NCBI GenBank assembly: GCA_023375675.1
Contig: JALQBC010000023.1
Span: 372,001 to 436,000, forward strand
DNA length: 64,000 nt
Reading direction: 5' to 3'
Source: Cytospora piceicola
Taxonomy: Eukaryota > Ascomycota > Sordariomycetes > Diaporthales > Cytosporaceae
Made by a program: the position numbers and the translations under genes. Below, in pieces: positions 33,609 to 45,265 of this stretch. The first letter of the stretch is position 1. Each line of letters opens with the position of its first letter. The notes beneath the pieces are model-generated. The model was not told the origin of the DNA. It searched no databases and saw only the letters and a list, made by a program, of their open reading frames with translations.

Positions 33609-35451
33609 TTAATCTAACGACAAAACCTTTCGCATGACCTTCTCCAGCTTGGCGTCAGCGTCGGGAATCATCTCCTTGCATCTCCAAGCGACGAAGCGAT
33701 CTGGGCGCACCAGGACACAACCGTCCTCTTCCACCTCCCTACGCTTCGCCCAGTCAAAGTATACATCCTCATAGTCCTGCTTCCAGCCGATAGAGTACGC
33801 CTTGATCTCAACACCCAGCGATTTGCCGACCTTGACAGCCGCGTCCTTCCAGCCTTGGCCGCCATGTCCGGTGAGCAGACAGAACCCCCCGTGCCCAGCA
33901 AGATCGATCGTCGAGAACTTCTTCTCCGGTACTCTCTTGTTCAGCCACGCGTGCGGCAGCCTCCTGCCGGGGTACGTGCTGATATGGAGCTGCGACACCG
34001 GCTCCGCTGGCGGTGGTGGAGGCGGGCCCTCGTCGTCCTGGTACACGGCACCAGAGTAGTACTTCTGGTTCATCTCTATGCCCAGCCCGTTGACCTCGAT
34101 GGCCGTCTTCTCGATGCCCTTCTGGAAGTCTTGCCGGCGCTTACGGCCCGTCGGGCCGGGATCGTCGAACTCGGCCAGCACCTTGCTGCGCACTTCCTTG
34201 TCCGGGTCCATCATGGCCATGACTTGGATCCAGTCCATATGGTCTCGCAGACCCTGGTTTGCACGCGTGATGACGTCTTGACCCACTGGCTGTCGTTCCG
34301 TGCTGAAGGAATCGAGGAGCTTCGCGTCTGCCTTGCCTGACATCACGTATGCGATCTTCCAGGCCAGGTTGAAGGCATCTTGGATGCAGGTGTTGGACCC
34401 CAGGCCGTTGAATGGCGGGTGTCGATGGACAGCATCGCCGAGGCAGAAGCTGTAAGCAGGGGTTAGCATGGTTGGGACAGGAGAGCCGCGGACGCATGAT
34501 TGTAACTTACACGTTGCCATCTGAGTAGTGTTCGGCCACTGTTTCATTGATCCACCACTTGCTTATATCCAGGATCTCCACATCAACCGATTCGTCACCA
34601 ATGAGTTCCTTAATCCTGGGTATGCACTCTTCTTTCGTGGGGCTGAACTGGTCAACCGTGACGTCTGCACCTGGCACAGGCATGCAGATAAACATCCACT
34701 CCTTCCACGGCTTGACCATCCTCACGATGGATGCCCAACACCAGGGCGGGTAGTCCTTCTCGGGCAAGAAGACCCAGTGCAGGTTTCCAGTCCGGTTGGG
34801 AAGCAGGTGTGCCATGTCCGCCTTGACCAGCACATTCAGGGCCAACCCCTGACCCGGCTTCTTGATCAAGGGGATGGCAAGCTCACGAACAACCTGGCTC
34901 CTCGCACCATCACACCCAAACAAGAACCTCGACTGGATCTTGAATGTCTTACCAAGCAGGTCATCCCGCACCTCACTAATAACAACATCCCTCTCTGGCC
35001 TCTCGAACCCAACCAACCGCGTATTAAAGCGCAGGGTCCAGCCCATGTGCACCGCCTTCCTCGTCAGCAGCGGCTCCAGCTCCGTCTGCGGCAGGTCGAT
35101 GTGGCGGCAGGGGCTGGCGGCGTCGTAGCCGCCCAGGCGGGCCGGGTCGTTGCCCCAGCTGTAGATGCGCGCGAACTCGTCGCCCGCCATGGTGCGGCAC
35201 CACCGCATGTGCTCCATGCTGTCGCCCCGGGTGCCGGCCCCCACGCACGCCTCCTCCAGCCCGATGTCGCGCAGGCACTCGAGCCCCGCCGCGTTGGTGA
35301 TGTGCGCGCGGGGCGTGTCGGCGTTGCCCGGGGCCGCGGCGATCATGGTGCCCGTGAGCCCGTGCGAGCCTAGGAAGCAGGCGAGGGAGGCGCCTGCCGG
35401 CCCGGCGCCGACTATGAGGAGGTCGGTCTTGAGGATGGCGTCGTCGCTCAT
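33609..35451 (-). CDS. Phenol-hydroxylase-type FAD monooxygenase
   Basis: Two exons, 34511-35451 and 33609-34449, with a 61 bp intron that splits the GD motif; 593 aa. Landmarks in order: LLIVGAGPAGASLACFLGSHG (FAD dinucleotide loop), FLFGCDGARSQVVREL (DG motif), FCLGDAVHRHPPFNGLGSNT (GD motif across the splice), and a C-terminal thioredoxin-like domain (YPGRRLPHAWL, FCLLTGHGGQGWKDAAV, CVLVRPDRFVAWR). This architecture is that of phenol 2-monooxygenase and 2,4-dichlorophenol 6-monooxygenase enzymes, which ortho-hydroxylate phenols using NADPH and O2. No signal peptide. The first exon is GC-rich near its 5' end. A loop of six prolines (EGPPPPPPAEP) lies before the C-terminal domain. The substrate is not deducible. 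Confidence 0.92.
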
Positions 35452-37414
35452 GGTGGGTGAGTGGGCTGTTTGTGAGGTGTTTCACGTTGGTTGGGATGAG
35501 CTACTGTGTTGAGTCAAGAGTTCAGGAATGAGTGGCCGAGCACTCAGGGGACGATGGGCCACTTTTCAAGCCACTCTGAAGCGCGTGCCGACACGCGGCA
35601 TATAGTTATGTGTCTCCATTATCGACGGATCCAAGAGCTTAATCATTGCTTATTTAGACTTCCACCTTTCCCTTCCCCGGAATAGATAACCGGGGCCGGG
35701 GCAGAAACACACCTGAGCCGTGGTGTCAATATTTGTGGAGTGGGAACAGTGGGCAGGCGGGCCGTTCAACTGCCGTTCAACTGCCGCTATCTCGTCCAGG
35801 AGACCGATACTGAGACAATGACAGGACGTGAGCTTCATTGTCTCATGGTTCCTCGGGCTCCTGGGTCGATTGACCGTTGAGATTCCTCTATTCTGCGCAG
35901 TGCTGTGGTGTAATTATGCATAGATATGGGCCTGCATAGGAGAGCCGCGGGGTGACGGGAAGATCCACTCTTTGTCAGCCATGACCAAGGCCTTGCAGAC
36001 TTTCTCAGAGGTCTCCTCCGCGCACACACTGCACGTTGGTATTGGTAATGCAACCCTAACATTTGATGATTCATAACTTACAATGCAGTGCATTCCTCCG
36101 GAGCTCATGATGTCGGACTCACATGGTCGCCTTGTTCTTTTCCTTTGTTGCAGTCCAGATCGACCCGAAGGAAACATGCTTCCGAACACGCGGTCAACGT
36201 TCAATATGTGGGGCAAACCCGCTCCAACAGCTTCGACTTCACGGCAGACATCCCACTGTCTAACACCGCGAAGCCACATAAGCACGGTGCTGTCGAACAA
36301 GATCTCAGGTCGAGTGGTCTTGGGCGACATTCCCTGAGTCGCTGAGGACAGGTTTCGATAGTATTGTGGACTGCTAGTGTCAGCTCTGTACACACCTGCA
36401 GTACCCGCTGAGTTGCCGGCTTTTCGGGTTGTCGAATATAAACGTTTTTGTGTTTCCAAGTCCTTTTCTACCGCTTCTCTTCCTTCATTCTTTCCACCCT
36501 CTTCCTGTCTTCGTTTCTTGCTCTAAGCTTGTTCCCTACGTCGATTTGTCCCCGTCCAGCAAGCTCGAGGTCTTCTGTGGATAGGACACTTCCCGCGCAT
36601 CGGATATCCGCGGACCCAAGTCCTACTCCTGCATGATGGGCATCTGGTCTCGTGGCCCGGGTGTCATCGTTACGGAGGTTATGCTCGGCCTTCCTGGTCA
36701 TCCGACCGGGAAGGGCCCGAAAGCTTGGCCCGACCTCCTCCATGCGAGATAAGAGGCGGCCGTCCACTGGTCAACAACCCTGCTTGCAGCCTGGTCGCGG
36801 ACATGTGCTTCTTGATTCCGGACAAGCGGCCCCCTGATGCCACGTGCACGTGGACGACTCTTTCCTCTTCGTCAACTTGACCGAACCTGCTTATCGTATG
36901 GCTGAACCTTCGGCCGGAACTATCGACAACCGGGTTCAAAGTCATATTTACAACGTGGTGCCAAGCAACAAGCGCACAAGCGAGTTTGACAGTCCGTAAA
37001 ATAGTCTGCATGCCGACCCGAAGAGGGAGCGCTCCAAGTGGACGGGAAAGGGGTACCTAGGTAGTGAAAGGCGGTCACTGCCATAGGGAATATGCGCGTT
37101 CTTTGCGGACGCGGGCAGGAATCTGGATCCTTCGGATCTCAGATGCAACCTATGGATGCCATCACAGAGCTCCCGTCCACCGACAATTCGGAGTTCAAGA
37201 GCAAGAGACAGACAGCTCTTAGCATTCAAATGACTTTGGGAGGTCCAAAGGTACCTAGGTATTTTCACGGTCTCTAGATGTTGACACAGTGAACTGCAGG
37301 TCTATCCACCTAGGAAAGCAAGGAAAGTTCCCATATCGACCGACCATTCGTCAGCCCAGCCATTGTCAAGGGAAAGGACTATGGAATGTCAAGGGAAAGG
37401 ACTATTTTCATGTG
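35452..37414. other. Intergenic, no gene seen
   Basis: Nearly 2 kb with short open frames only. CTAGG-type palindromes occur at 37051-37065 and 37248-37262, and a 19 bp direct repeat at 37364-37405. Confidence 0.5.
37364..37405. repeat. 19 bp direct repeat, two copies
   Basis: tgtcaagggaaaggactat occurs at 37364-37382 and 37387-37405, 23 bp apart. Confidence 0.8.
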
Positions 37415-38032
37415 TTACCTGCCCTGTCCGATATGTTCTAGTCGCTTCCTTGCAGACGTGAACATGGCTCCTGCTCGCTCCATGTATCTCTTCAGACCCT
37501 CCGCCCGAGCCTCGTTTGTCGCCAACCAAACCTGCGTACTTTGCGGGCTCTCCCTGAGGGGTGTGCTCACAGCTACCTCTAGCTCCCTTCCCAATGCCTC
37601 TCCCTGCGCGTCGGCCTTCGTCTGCCGGTCCCGTATAATTTGCAGGCTTGTCTCGAGGCACTGCATTGCCTGCCTTTTCTTGACAACCCAGGCCAAGCTC
37701 TCTGTGGTGATTTCACTCCGCAAACGAAGCAGCTCCTTATCACGCTGCAGCTCAAGCTGGCGCCTGAGACTTGTCAAAGCCTCGGCAAGTGACTCGACTC
37801 ATACGAGTTGTCATTTTGAGGGAGCTTCTTGCCTTGCGGAGTTAACCGGATAAAGCGTGATGCGGTCGTTTCAAAGCTTCCTTGTCGAAGAGAGGGTGTG
37901 GTCTCATCTACGGTCTGAAAATACATCGAAGGTAGGCTTCTGTCGTCCCTTGCCGGGGTAGACTTTATGAGGAGTGCTATATCTTGCATCCATTGTGCTC
38001 CGTTTCCTGATGACTTTGGTGGGAGCAAATGG
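37415..38032 (-). pseudogene. Frame-disrupted coding sequence for a coiled-coil-type protein
   Basis: Two adjoining minus-strand frames look protein-like but do not join. One, ending near 37774, contains SLRQGSFETTASRFIRLTPQ. The other runs to 37415 and contains LTSLRRQLELQRDKELLRLR, RQAMQCLETSLQIIRDRQ and NEARAEGLKRYMERAGAMF. The charged heptad pattern and absence of stops suggest past selection. At the junction near 37790-37800 the frame changes without a usable intron (the only GT...AG span is about 24 bp), so a small indel is the simplest reading. Upstream, a third frame starting at an ATG near 37993 may be the original N-terminus. Family unknown. Confidence 0.4.
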
Positions 38033-38106
38033 CGTTCGTGTGATAAATATGTAGTGGGATGATGACGCCAGGTTCCAACTGAGTGAAACTTGACAAAGGA
38101 AAACAC

Positions 38107-39349
38107 GAATTCAAGTACGTGAAAGGCGGCACCTTCACCAACTTAGAGGTAATATGAACTAGCCAGTGTTAGTAGCTCGCCTGTGGATAACTTTAGTCTT
38201 CTTTAGTCAAGGCCAAAGCTGACCGCGTTGGTCACAAGGATCTGGCCCTTGAAGTGGTCCGACCAGGATCTCAAGGACGTTTGACTTCCAAGCCCCCCCC
38301 CCCTTCTGAACTGCCTTCGTACTAAGGCCAAGCGTACCCTAGGGTAGCCATGATCGTGCTGAATCCACAGTGTATTCCATAGAGGACCTTATTCAACAAG
38401 AGCCCCAGGAAGCCTGTCAGGTTCACTAATACATTTGAAGCACTGGCTCCGGGAGCCTCGTGAAGATATATTGAGCAACCTATACCTGCCAGGTAAAGTA
38501 TAGACTACATAGCCACCGGAAGCAAGCATTGCAGCAACTTATGTAATCAGGGGTACCGCCGCAATATATGTCAAGGTGGAAGCCAAGATGACGAAGAGCA
38601 GGGACAGAAAGTCCTTCCCACTCTCCGCCATCGGAGACAACCGTCAATCACTGATTATCATAGGCTTTCATTGAATATCATGGCAAGGGGCTAAGCAAGA
38701 CATGGATTCCTATGCTTACGTGGTGGCAGTGTCATGTACACCAGCAGGCGTCAGCCCTCAAGTGCCACCATTGCACTCCTCCACCACCACAACCCTTGAC
38801 CTTTAGCTATTAGTTACTCGACAACCACAAGTCGTGTGGTATTGATATTTCGTACCCATCTACTTGGATTTGGCTTTCATTCCAAACTATACCAATCCTT
38901 GAATATTTAATCTATCGCAATAGGTATCCACCTAACAGGGCTAGGGTGCCATGTTGAAGGTCGACCTGTTTCTTGAATTTAGCGCGCCTGACCGACTCCT
39001 TCGCCCCCGCCCACTGATTGCATGTGCTGCTATACTATGCCTGCGCCACATCAATCCCACTGCCACAATCCTATTCGGGGTTTCTCAGATGACCTCAATT
39101 GAAGACCATGTAAGATTCCGCTGTCTTATGGCCCTTTGACTAGCCAAATACTAAAACCCCACTGCCCTTTTCCCACCGTACAGAGAGAGCTTTTGAATCT
39201 GGTCCACACCACCTTCCCATCTCAGTGCACCCCTCCGTACACGACACACACTGTTCCAATATTGCGTCTTCTTCCTCCTAGGAGTTCATTCTTAACTTTG
39301 TCCGGGGTCCTGTAGGGATCCGTGCACTCTTCTTTCGCCGTCTCCGATC
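38107..39349. other. Intergenic with a possible decayed membrane-protein gene
   Basis: Contains the candidate at 38330-38630. Outside it, only a run of 13 C (about 38293) and the promoter side of the arrestin-like gene. Confidence 0.4.
38330..38630 (-). pseudogene. Possible decayed small membrane protein
   Basis: On the minus strand an ATG near 38630 opens MAESGKDFLSLLFVILASTL, a plausible transmembrane start, which meets a TAA after 30 codons. The same frame continues as VAAMLASGGYVVYTLPG, and a shifted frame then reads IYLHEAPGASASNVLVNLTG, FLGLLLNKVLYGIHCGF to a stop. One stop and one frameshift interrupt an otherwise hydrophobic protein-like sequence of ~100 residues. I could not find an intron that repairs it. 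Low confidence. Confidence 0.25.
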
Positions 39350-40968
39350 ATGCCACCAGCTCAACGCAAATTGGGTCACGAGCTGGACATCCAGCTTGAC
39401 AATATCGGACGCCCATATCAGCCTGGAGATGTCATCACAGGCCGTGTCTTGCGGCGAGCGCACGTAGTCAGTACGAGGGCCAAAGTCACTATTCAGCTCC
39501 TCGGTCGAGCTAAAACAAAGATAATCGTGACGCACAATAGTCAGTAAATATAGTTTCCCTGGCCTTCGATATGTCTGTTTTTCGACTTGGAAAGTATGGT
39601 TTAACCAAAGGATGACAGCTGGCCAGAGCACCCAGCGTAGTGACTACCGCGGTCGTTTCAATTTCTTTGATGATGCTCAGACACGGCGACAACTACACGA
39701 TGGACCATTGCATGTACCTCCTGGCGGGAGTCCTGGAATATGGGAGTTCGCCATTAACATACCTTCGAGTCCCTCTCCCCTAGCAATTCGAGCCAAGAAT
39801 CCCAAACCGGAGAGTAGTTTGTTATCTCTGAAGGCTAATGACATCGCTTCACATCCCTTGCCGTCATCCTTTGCTGCGGAGGGCCGCAAACACAATACCA
39901 AGTAAGCAGCTACCCGTCTCTCCGCCATACCAAGAACAGTATAAGCACTTGAGTACTAACTCAGGATTACACAGATTTGAGAGTTACGTGGAGTATCATA
40001 TGGAAGCATCATTGCTTCAGGAAGGCAGCCATTACGAGAAGCCCATTACGGCGTCTTTGCCTATCCAACTTTGCGCACCATCGACGCCATACCCACTGGT
40101 CAACTTCGACCTCCAGCGCCGGGCGTTTCCTTGTGCAGTTAGCGCATACCGTCTTGTTCCAGGCATGGAGAACGCGGAGCTCAGCTTCAAGCAGAAGTCA
40201 CAACAATTCTTCCACTCCTCCAAGGTTCCCAAATTTGCCTTCACTGCATGGACTTCCTGCCCGGCGGTTATCCAGCTCGAAAATCCAACGCCTATGCCTT
40301 TCCTGGTACGCATAGTACCAGACAGAAAGCGCACCAGTGAGGTATTGCACGACGTACCTGAAACCGCTCGAGTCCACGCTCTGGATTTTGTGATAAAGGC
40401 GGATACCGCCGTGATCGCACCTGGTACTTTCAGCACCCATGATGGAAGCGACTCGCTCTACCACGGTATCCACGTACCAGTAATTCTTGGACCGTCAAAT
40501 ACCAGCAACCAAGAGGCTAGTGGTGCAGACATGACACAGCATCCAGAAAATGGTGAAACGCAGGTAACACCCTGTGTTGACGAGAAGACTACCAATGAGA
40601 AACCAACTCCCGAGGACGCCCAAGGCTCTGCCGGACCTTCGTTAGAGCAGCTACCTACATATAAGTCTGCAACAGGACAATCCCAAACTGACCAACCTGG
40701 CCCGTTGATTGTCCCAGTTAGCTGGGGAACCGACGAGATGCCTCTTGATGTTGGTGCTGCGGTAGGCTTGCGAATATTTCCTACCCGAGTCTTGGCTTTC
40801 GGTAGCTCTATCGCAGGAACTCATGAGCGTATCTATCCCGACTTCACCACATACTGCATCAGGCATTCGCATCGGTTGAAGTGGAAGATGGTCATTGGAA
40901 TCTCTGGCGAGACCGTGAAGCTCGAGGGCGAACAACCTGTCGCTGTAATGGGAGCGAGCCAGATGTGA
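39350..40968 (+). CDS. Arrestin-like domain protein
   Basis: Three exons: 39350-39539, 39619-39901, 39975-40968; introns of 79 bp (gtcagt...gacag) and 73 bp; 488 aa. The N-terminal arrestin fold is recognisable from ELDIQLDNIGRPYQPGDVIT, VTIQLLGRAKTKIIV, YRGRFNFFDD, IWEFAINIPSS and FESYVEYHMEASL. A low-complexity Asn/Glu/Thr-rich segment (~residues 340-400) carries LPTY, a PY-like motif that could recruit an Rsp5-type ubiquitin ligase WW domain. Arrestin-related proteins link membrane transporters to ubiquitylation and endocytosis, or act in pH and nutrient signalling. The first splice could instead use gtaaat/caaag, changing two or three residues at the junction. Confidence 0.82.
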
Positions 40969-41233
40969 AGTCTACAAGTGGATACACGTGCACTTGATGG
41001 CTTTTGTTTTGCCAACTGAAAAACCTGTGAACTTGGATCAGATCCTTGTAATCAGGGAGGAACTTAAGGTACTGCATGCATCTTCCGGGATTCGACCCCG
41101 TATTCAAATTGGGAGGCTCAGTTTTAGCATTAAACGCCGAGTACATGTACGTGAGCTAGTCCAATGTGACAGAACCAGGTAAAAGTCGACTCGAAACCCA
41201 GCAAGACTTAATAGTGCCGAGATAATCTATCTA

Positions 41234-43107
41234 TCACCCAGTCCATCTCAAAACCTTTGTAATGATACGATGCCGATGAGTCCAACTCCTTGCCATCTTG
41301 CCCAGAACATACATGGGCACCGTCAGAAGAGCCACAGCCGCCGTGATACCCCCAATAACGAAGAAGCAATTCCGAACACCCTGGGCTGCAATCCAGTCGT
41401 TGCTGTAGAATGCCAGTCCGAAGGCGAAGAGGTTCTTGACAAAGTTCATGATCGCGAAGGCCTCGGCTGCCTGCTCACGGTGGCAGTCGACTACGTACGT
41501 GACGACGCCGGTCGTGCCGAGCTGGACGCCCAGGTTGATGAGACCGAGGCAGACAATGACGGGGATGGGCCACGGGTCTTGGGCGTAGAGCGACTGGCCC
41601 CAGGCGAAAAAGCCGACGGCTGTAAAGAGCAGGTAGGTGGACATGATGGGCAGGCGAAACTCGGGTTCTGGTGGGATAGTTAGCAGCGTGTCTTCTCAAG
41701 AGGAAAAGGAGTCATGGACTGTAATTGTTGTAAGTGTGAAATACTAACCGAATACACCCTTGTTTCTCTTCGACATGAACGTTGCGAGTCCATCGACCAG
41801 AGGACCCGCCAAAGCAGTGCCTATCAAAGTTGCCACGAACGACGACATGTTTGACGCGCCGACAGCGGTGATGGAGAAATTATAAGGGGGCGCAGACATT
41901 ATCTGTGACAGTGTGAGGGATATAAGAACCAGCCAGGAGATACACGTAGTAAATGAAATTGTGGCCCAGGCAACCATTGGCGAGGCCAGGAAGAAGAAGG
42001 GCCGGATGAGTGTGCGCCAGAAGGAGGTATCATTCCAGTAACCATCGTAGGGAAGAAGTTCACGTAGATAGGACTTCTTCGGTTGGACCTCGGTGCCTCT
42101 GGGCGGGCTCTCCTTCGTCGCAGTCTCAAGCCTGAAGTCGGCTCCCTTCTCGAGCATCTGGCTAGCGGGCGTATCCGTGGTCTCGATACCAAGGGCTTCT
42201 GGCCGATGGTATGCAGACTCAGGCATAAATAGTACCGTCAGTATGAGTTGCAAGGCAAAGGCCCCGCCCATAGCGTTCAGGCATATTCGGTAGGATCCAT
42301 ATTGTATGATGGCTCCAGCTGTCATGATGTCAGTAGTCAAAATAGGGTGAGATATGGTTTGGAGGTGCCACTTACCGAGAGGAGACGCCAGGTTGATGCC
42401 TCCAAGTACACCGAGGTTGAAAACAGAAGACTGGAACCCACGCTCATGGACGAACCATATATCAGCAATGGAGGCCGGCACTAGGGCTTCCATCGGCGCC
42501 ATGCAGAACCCTTGAACTGCCCGTGCTGCAGCGAGTGATCCAAAAGATTTGGAAGTAGCGGCCCAGAAGCACGATACCATCAGTCCGATCGACGTAACGA
42601 TGTATATCGGCCGCTTTCCGACCTTGACGGCGAGAGTGTTGCATATGAGGCTTGCCACCGCAATAGTGACGAGAGCAGACCCTTGTAGGCCTATGGTAAA
42701 CTGCTGCAAGGGTATGTTGAATTCCTCAGAGAGCGGTGTCAAGGCTGATGTGAGGAGGGGTCCGACAGCTGTGCAGGTCTCGTCAGTCATCTGATCGCCA
42801 GCGAGTCTATATCAGGTCTGGGGTCAAGTCACTGAATCAAACTGGTCCGGGGCTTACCTCCAACGCAGCCACAACCATAGCCAATGGCTACTGTGAACAT
42901 CCTCTTCTTCCATTTCGGCCAGTTGTAAGGATCATTTGGCGAGTCTGAAGGCTGCGGAACCAGTACAATCTTTCCAGTTTGATCGTGCTTGAGAAACTTA
43001 ACATCAATCCCCGCTGGCTCCTCGAGTCCAACACGTCCTAGTTCACTCAAAGGTGAGGTGCCGGGCACGTGCTCAAGGTGTTGATCCTTCAATATTTTCA
43101 AATTCAT
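41234..43107 (-). CDS. Major facilitator superfamily transporter (DHA1-like)
   Basis: Four exons: 42858-43107, 42376-42768, 41749-42318, 41234-41667; introns of 89, 57 and 81 bp; 548 aa. I start at the ATG at 43107. The N-terminal cytoplasmic tail ends in DPYNWPKWKK, typical of fungal drug:H+ antiporter-type MFS proteins. The loop between helices 2 and 3 has KVGKRPIYIVTSIGLM, and a long central loop separates the two six-helix halves. KRNKGVFEPEFRLPIM, formed across the third intron, is a frequent motif before the second half of this subgroup. It probably moves a small organic molecule or drug across the plasma membrane. The neighbouring SDR genes make a role in import or export of their substrate possible. 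Confidence 0.9.
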
Positions 43108-43883
43108 TGTCAAGTTTCGAAGCTGCCTATCTCCTCAGAGCTGCGATTATATCGTTGGGACAATACCGAAGTAGGTCGGCGACGGTATTATACCACGGAC
43201 CTCTGTCACAGTTGGGGAGTAGGTCACTCACCACCATCAAGTCCTGGATGGTACACTATGCGTCAGCATATTACAAGATCATCTGTCAGCACCCTCTAGA
43301 TTCTTATCTTCACAAGGGAAAGTCGGCTTGATACCCGTCACTGGTTTCATCTTTCAATTCAGTGGACCCGACATTGCAGTGCAGAGGGAGTGGAAATTAT
43401 TACATGTGAAAAAGGAGCGTAAATCATGACCTGGATAAACTTTGAATTGTGGTTCCTACCGTTTTCTCACCCCAATCTGAGCGAAGAATGATGCTTGTGA
43501 CGTGGTTGACTGTCCTCCATAGTCCCCCGGCAGTTGAGTCGCATTTCTGAGTGTGGGGATGAGTCCTCCCGGGTATCTATTTATCGGTGTGGCAGCTTTT
43601 CTTCTCCTCAGGCTAGCAATAAGCGCAGAGTGCATGAACTTTCGGTAATTTACTGATCTGTATGCCTGAAAGGCCGAGGCAGCCTGGCCAAGAACGGCGA
43701 TCATAGCTATCTAGGGAGTTCTCCAAGGGGGCTACTAGAGGAGGAGGGGGAGAGAATAGAAAGGTTGGCCAGGCTTGTGTGAGCACGCGATGTTGTATTC
43801 GGCCCCATGGCCTATAAGAGCGTAGTATTGAATGTAGCGAGAACCCTGCTAGGCTTGTGCGCTTACATACATATGCACAATCC
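43108..43883. other. Intergenic, no gene seen
   Basis: 776 bp between the MFS transporter start and the SDR 3' end. A minus-strand frame of 82 codons at 43456-43704 has no support. Confidence 0.4.
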
Positions 43884-44822
43884 TCAAGCGTAACCCAAAC
43901 CCCAGAAGGTCTCCAGATTCTTCCTGCTGTCTTCGTCCACGTACTGATGTGATGGACGCAAGGTCACATTCTGTCCATGAATCTCAGCCAGCTCACCGGT
44001 CAGGCCTGGGTCTCCCAAGAACTTCACCACTCCGCTTATCAGTGTCGACATGGGAGTGATTACCATGTTCGTAAACAGGTCCTTGCTCGGCGCGATGTTC
44101 GTCTCTTATCACCAGTTAGCAGAGTGAGGGGAGTCATGATATCAGGGTGATATACCTAGAACTGCCGGTGCCAGTCCATTTATCTGAATCTGATGACTCT
44201 CGAAGCACCGTGCAGTAGAACGAACCAGTCCGATCACTCCTGCTTTGGAGGCTGCGTAAAGCGGTGATACCGGAAAGGGGTAGAGTCCTGCATTGGAAGC
44301 CGTGCAAATGATCGAGCCCCGTGAAGTACCTGTCGGGGCGTTCTTGACCATATAATGAACGGCCAACTTGACCGCTTTGAAATCTTTAGTATGGGTTCTG
44401 TTGATGACGGGGTAATGATTGATGAAAAAGCTCGACTCACAATAGATAACGCCGGACAGGTTGACACCCATGACTTTGAGATTCGGCTCCTGTGGATCGC
44501 CATGATCGATACTCGCCATGGCATTTCCTCCTTGTTCCGAGATACCTGCATTCGCCACAACAATATCGATCTTGCCGAACTCGGTGTAGACCTCCTTGAA
44601 GGCCTCTGCCTGGTTCTTCCACGAGGAGACATCGCACTCCTTGAAGATGACCTTGGCCTCTGGGCTCTGAGCAGCGAGCCTCGACACCAATTCATTGCCG
44701 GAATCGATGTTGACATCAAATACTGCGACGTTGTGGCCTTGAGAAAGGAAGTGTTCGACGATGGCAAGGCCTATACCACCCGCACCTCCGGTCACAATAG
44801 CGGTCTTGGGTCCTGCAGCCAT
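43884..44822 (-). CDS. Short-chain dehydrogenase/reductase (15-hydroxyprostaglandin-dehydrogenase-like)
   Basis: Three exons: 44441-44822, 44156-44374, 43884-44104; introns of 66 and 51 bp; 273 aa. The Rossmann start is TAIVTGGAGGIGLAIVEHFL, with Asp at the end of beta-2 (VAVFDVN), which favours NAD+. NNAG is represented by VVANAGIS, the catalytic Ser lies in IICTASNAGLYPF, and the Tyr-Lys pair is YAASKAG. The C-terminal exon (ETNIAPSKDLFTNMVITPMS) closes the substrate pocket. Such enzymes oxidise secondary alcohols of lipids or aromatic side chains. It is divergent from a second SDR 443 bp away, suggesting shared regulation. Confidence 0.92.
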
Positions 44823-45265
44823 CTCCAGTTTGTTTTTATTTAATTAAATATGAAACGCCCTGTTCTGGTCAAAGTTGAAATCCAGTCCTCTATCATATAT
44901 ATCACTTGAAACAGTATCCATATTTGTTGTAGACCTCCTCCCTGCACGATCGGCGGGAATAGTTGACCCGGTCTCCACAAGCTGCTTGGCGCCCAGATCG
45001 TCACCCCGCAAGTCGACGACAACAGCTCCCAATATCTGCTCCTCAATCGCCGGCGACAGTGGAGGCTTACGCGGACTCAAATTGCCCGCAAAGTAAGGTG
45101 GAAGGAATACTTGTCACAAGTTTCATCTATACGGGATTTCTTTTCAAGAAGATTGGTCTGGATGTTTAAAGCCATCGAGACAGGCTTTCAACATACTTTA
45201 TAGACATACCTTCCAGAGCCGATCTTCCAGCCGAAGATCTGCAGCTCAGTACTCAAGTACTAGCC
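44823..45265. promoter_or_regulatory. Bidirectional promoter between two SDR genes
   Basis: 443 bp separating two divergent SDR genes; it must hold both promoters. A tatatata-like stretch at about 44893-44905 could serve the minus-strand gene. Confidence 0.5.
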
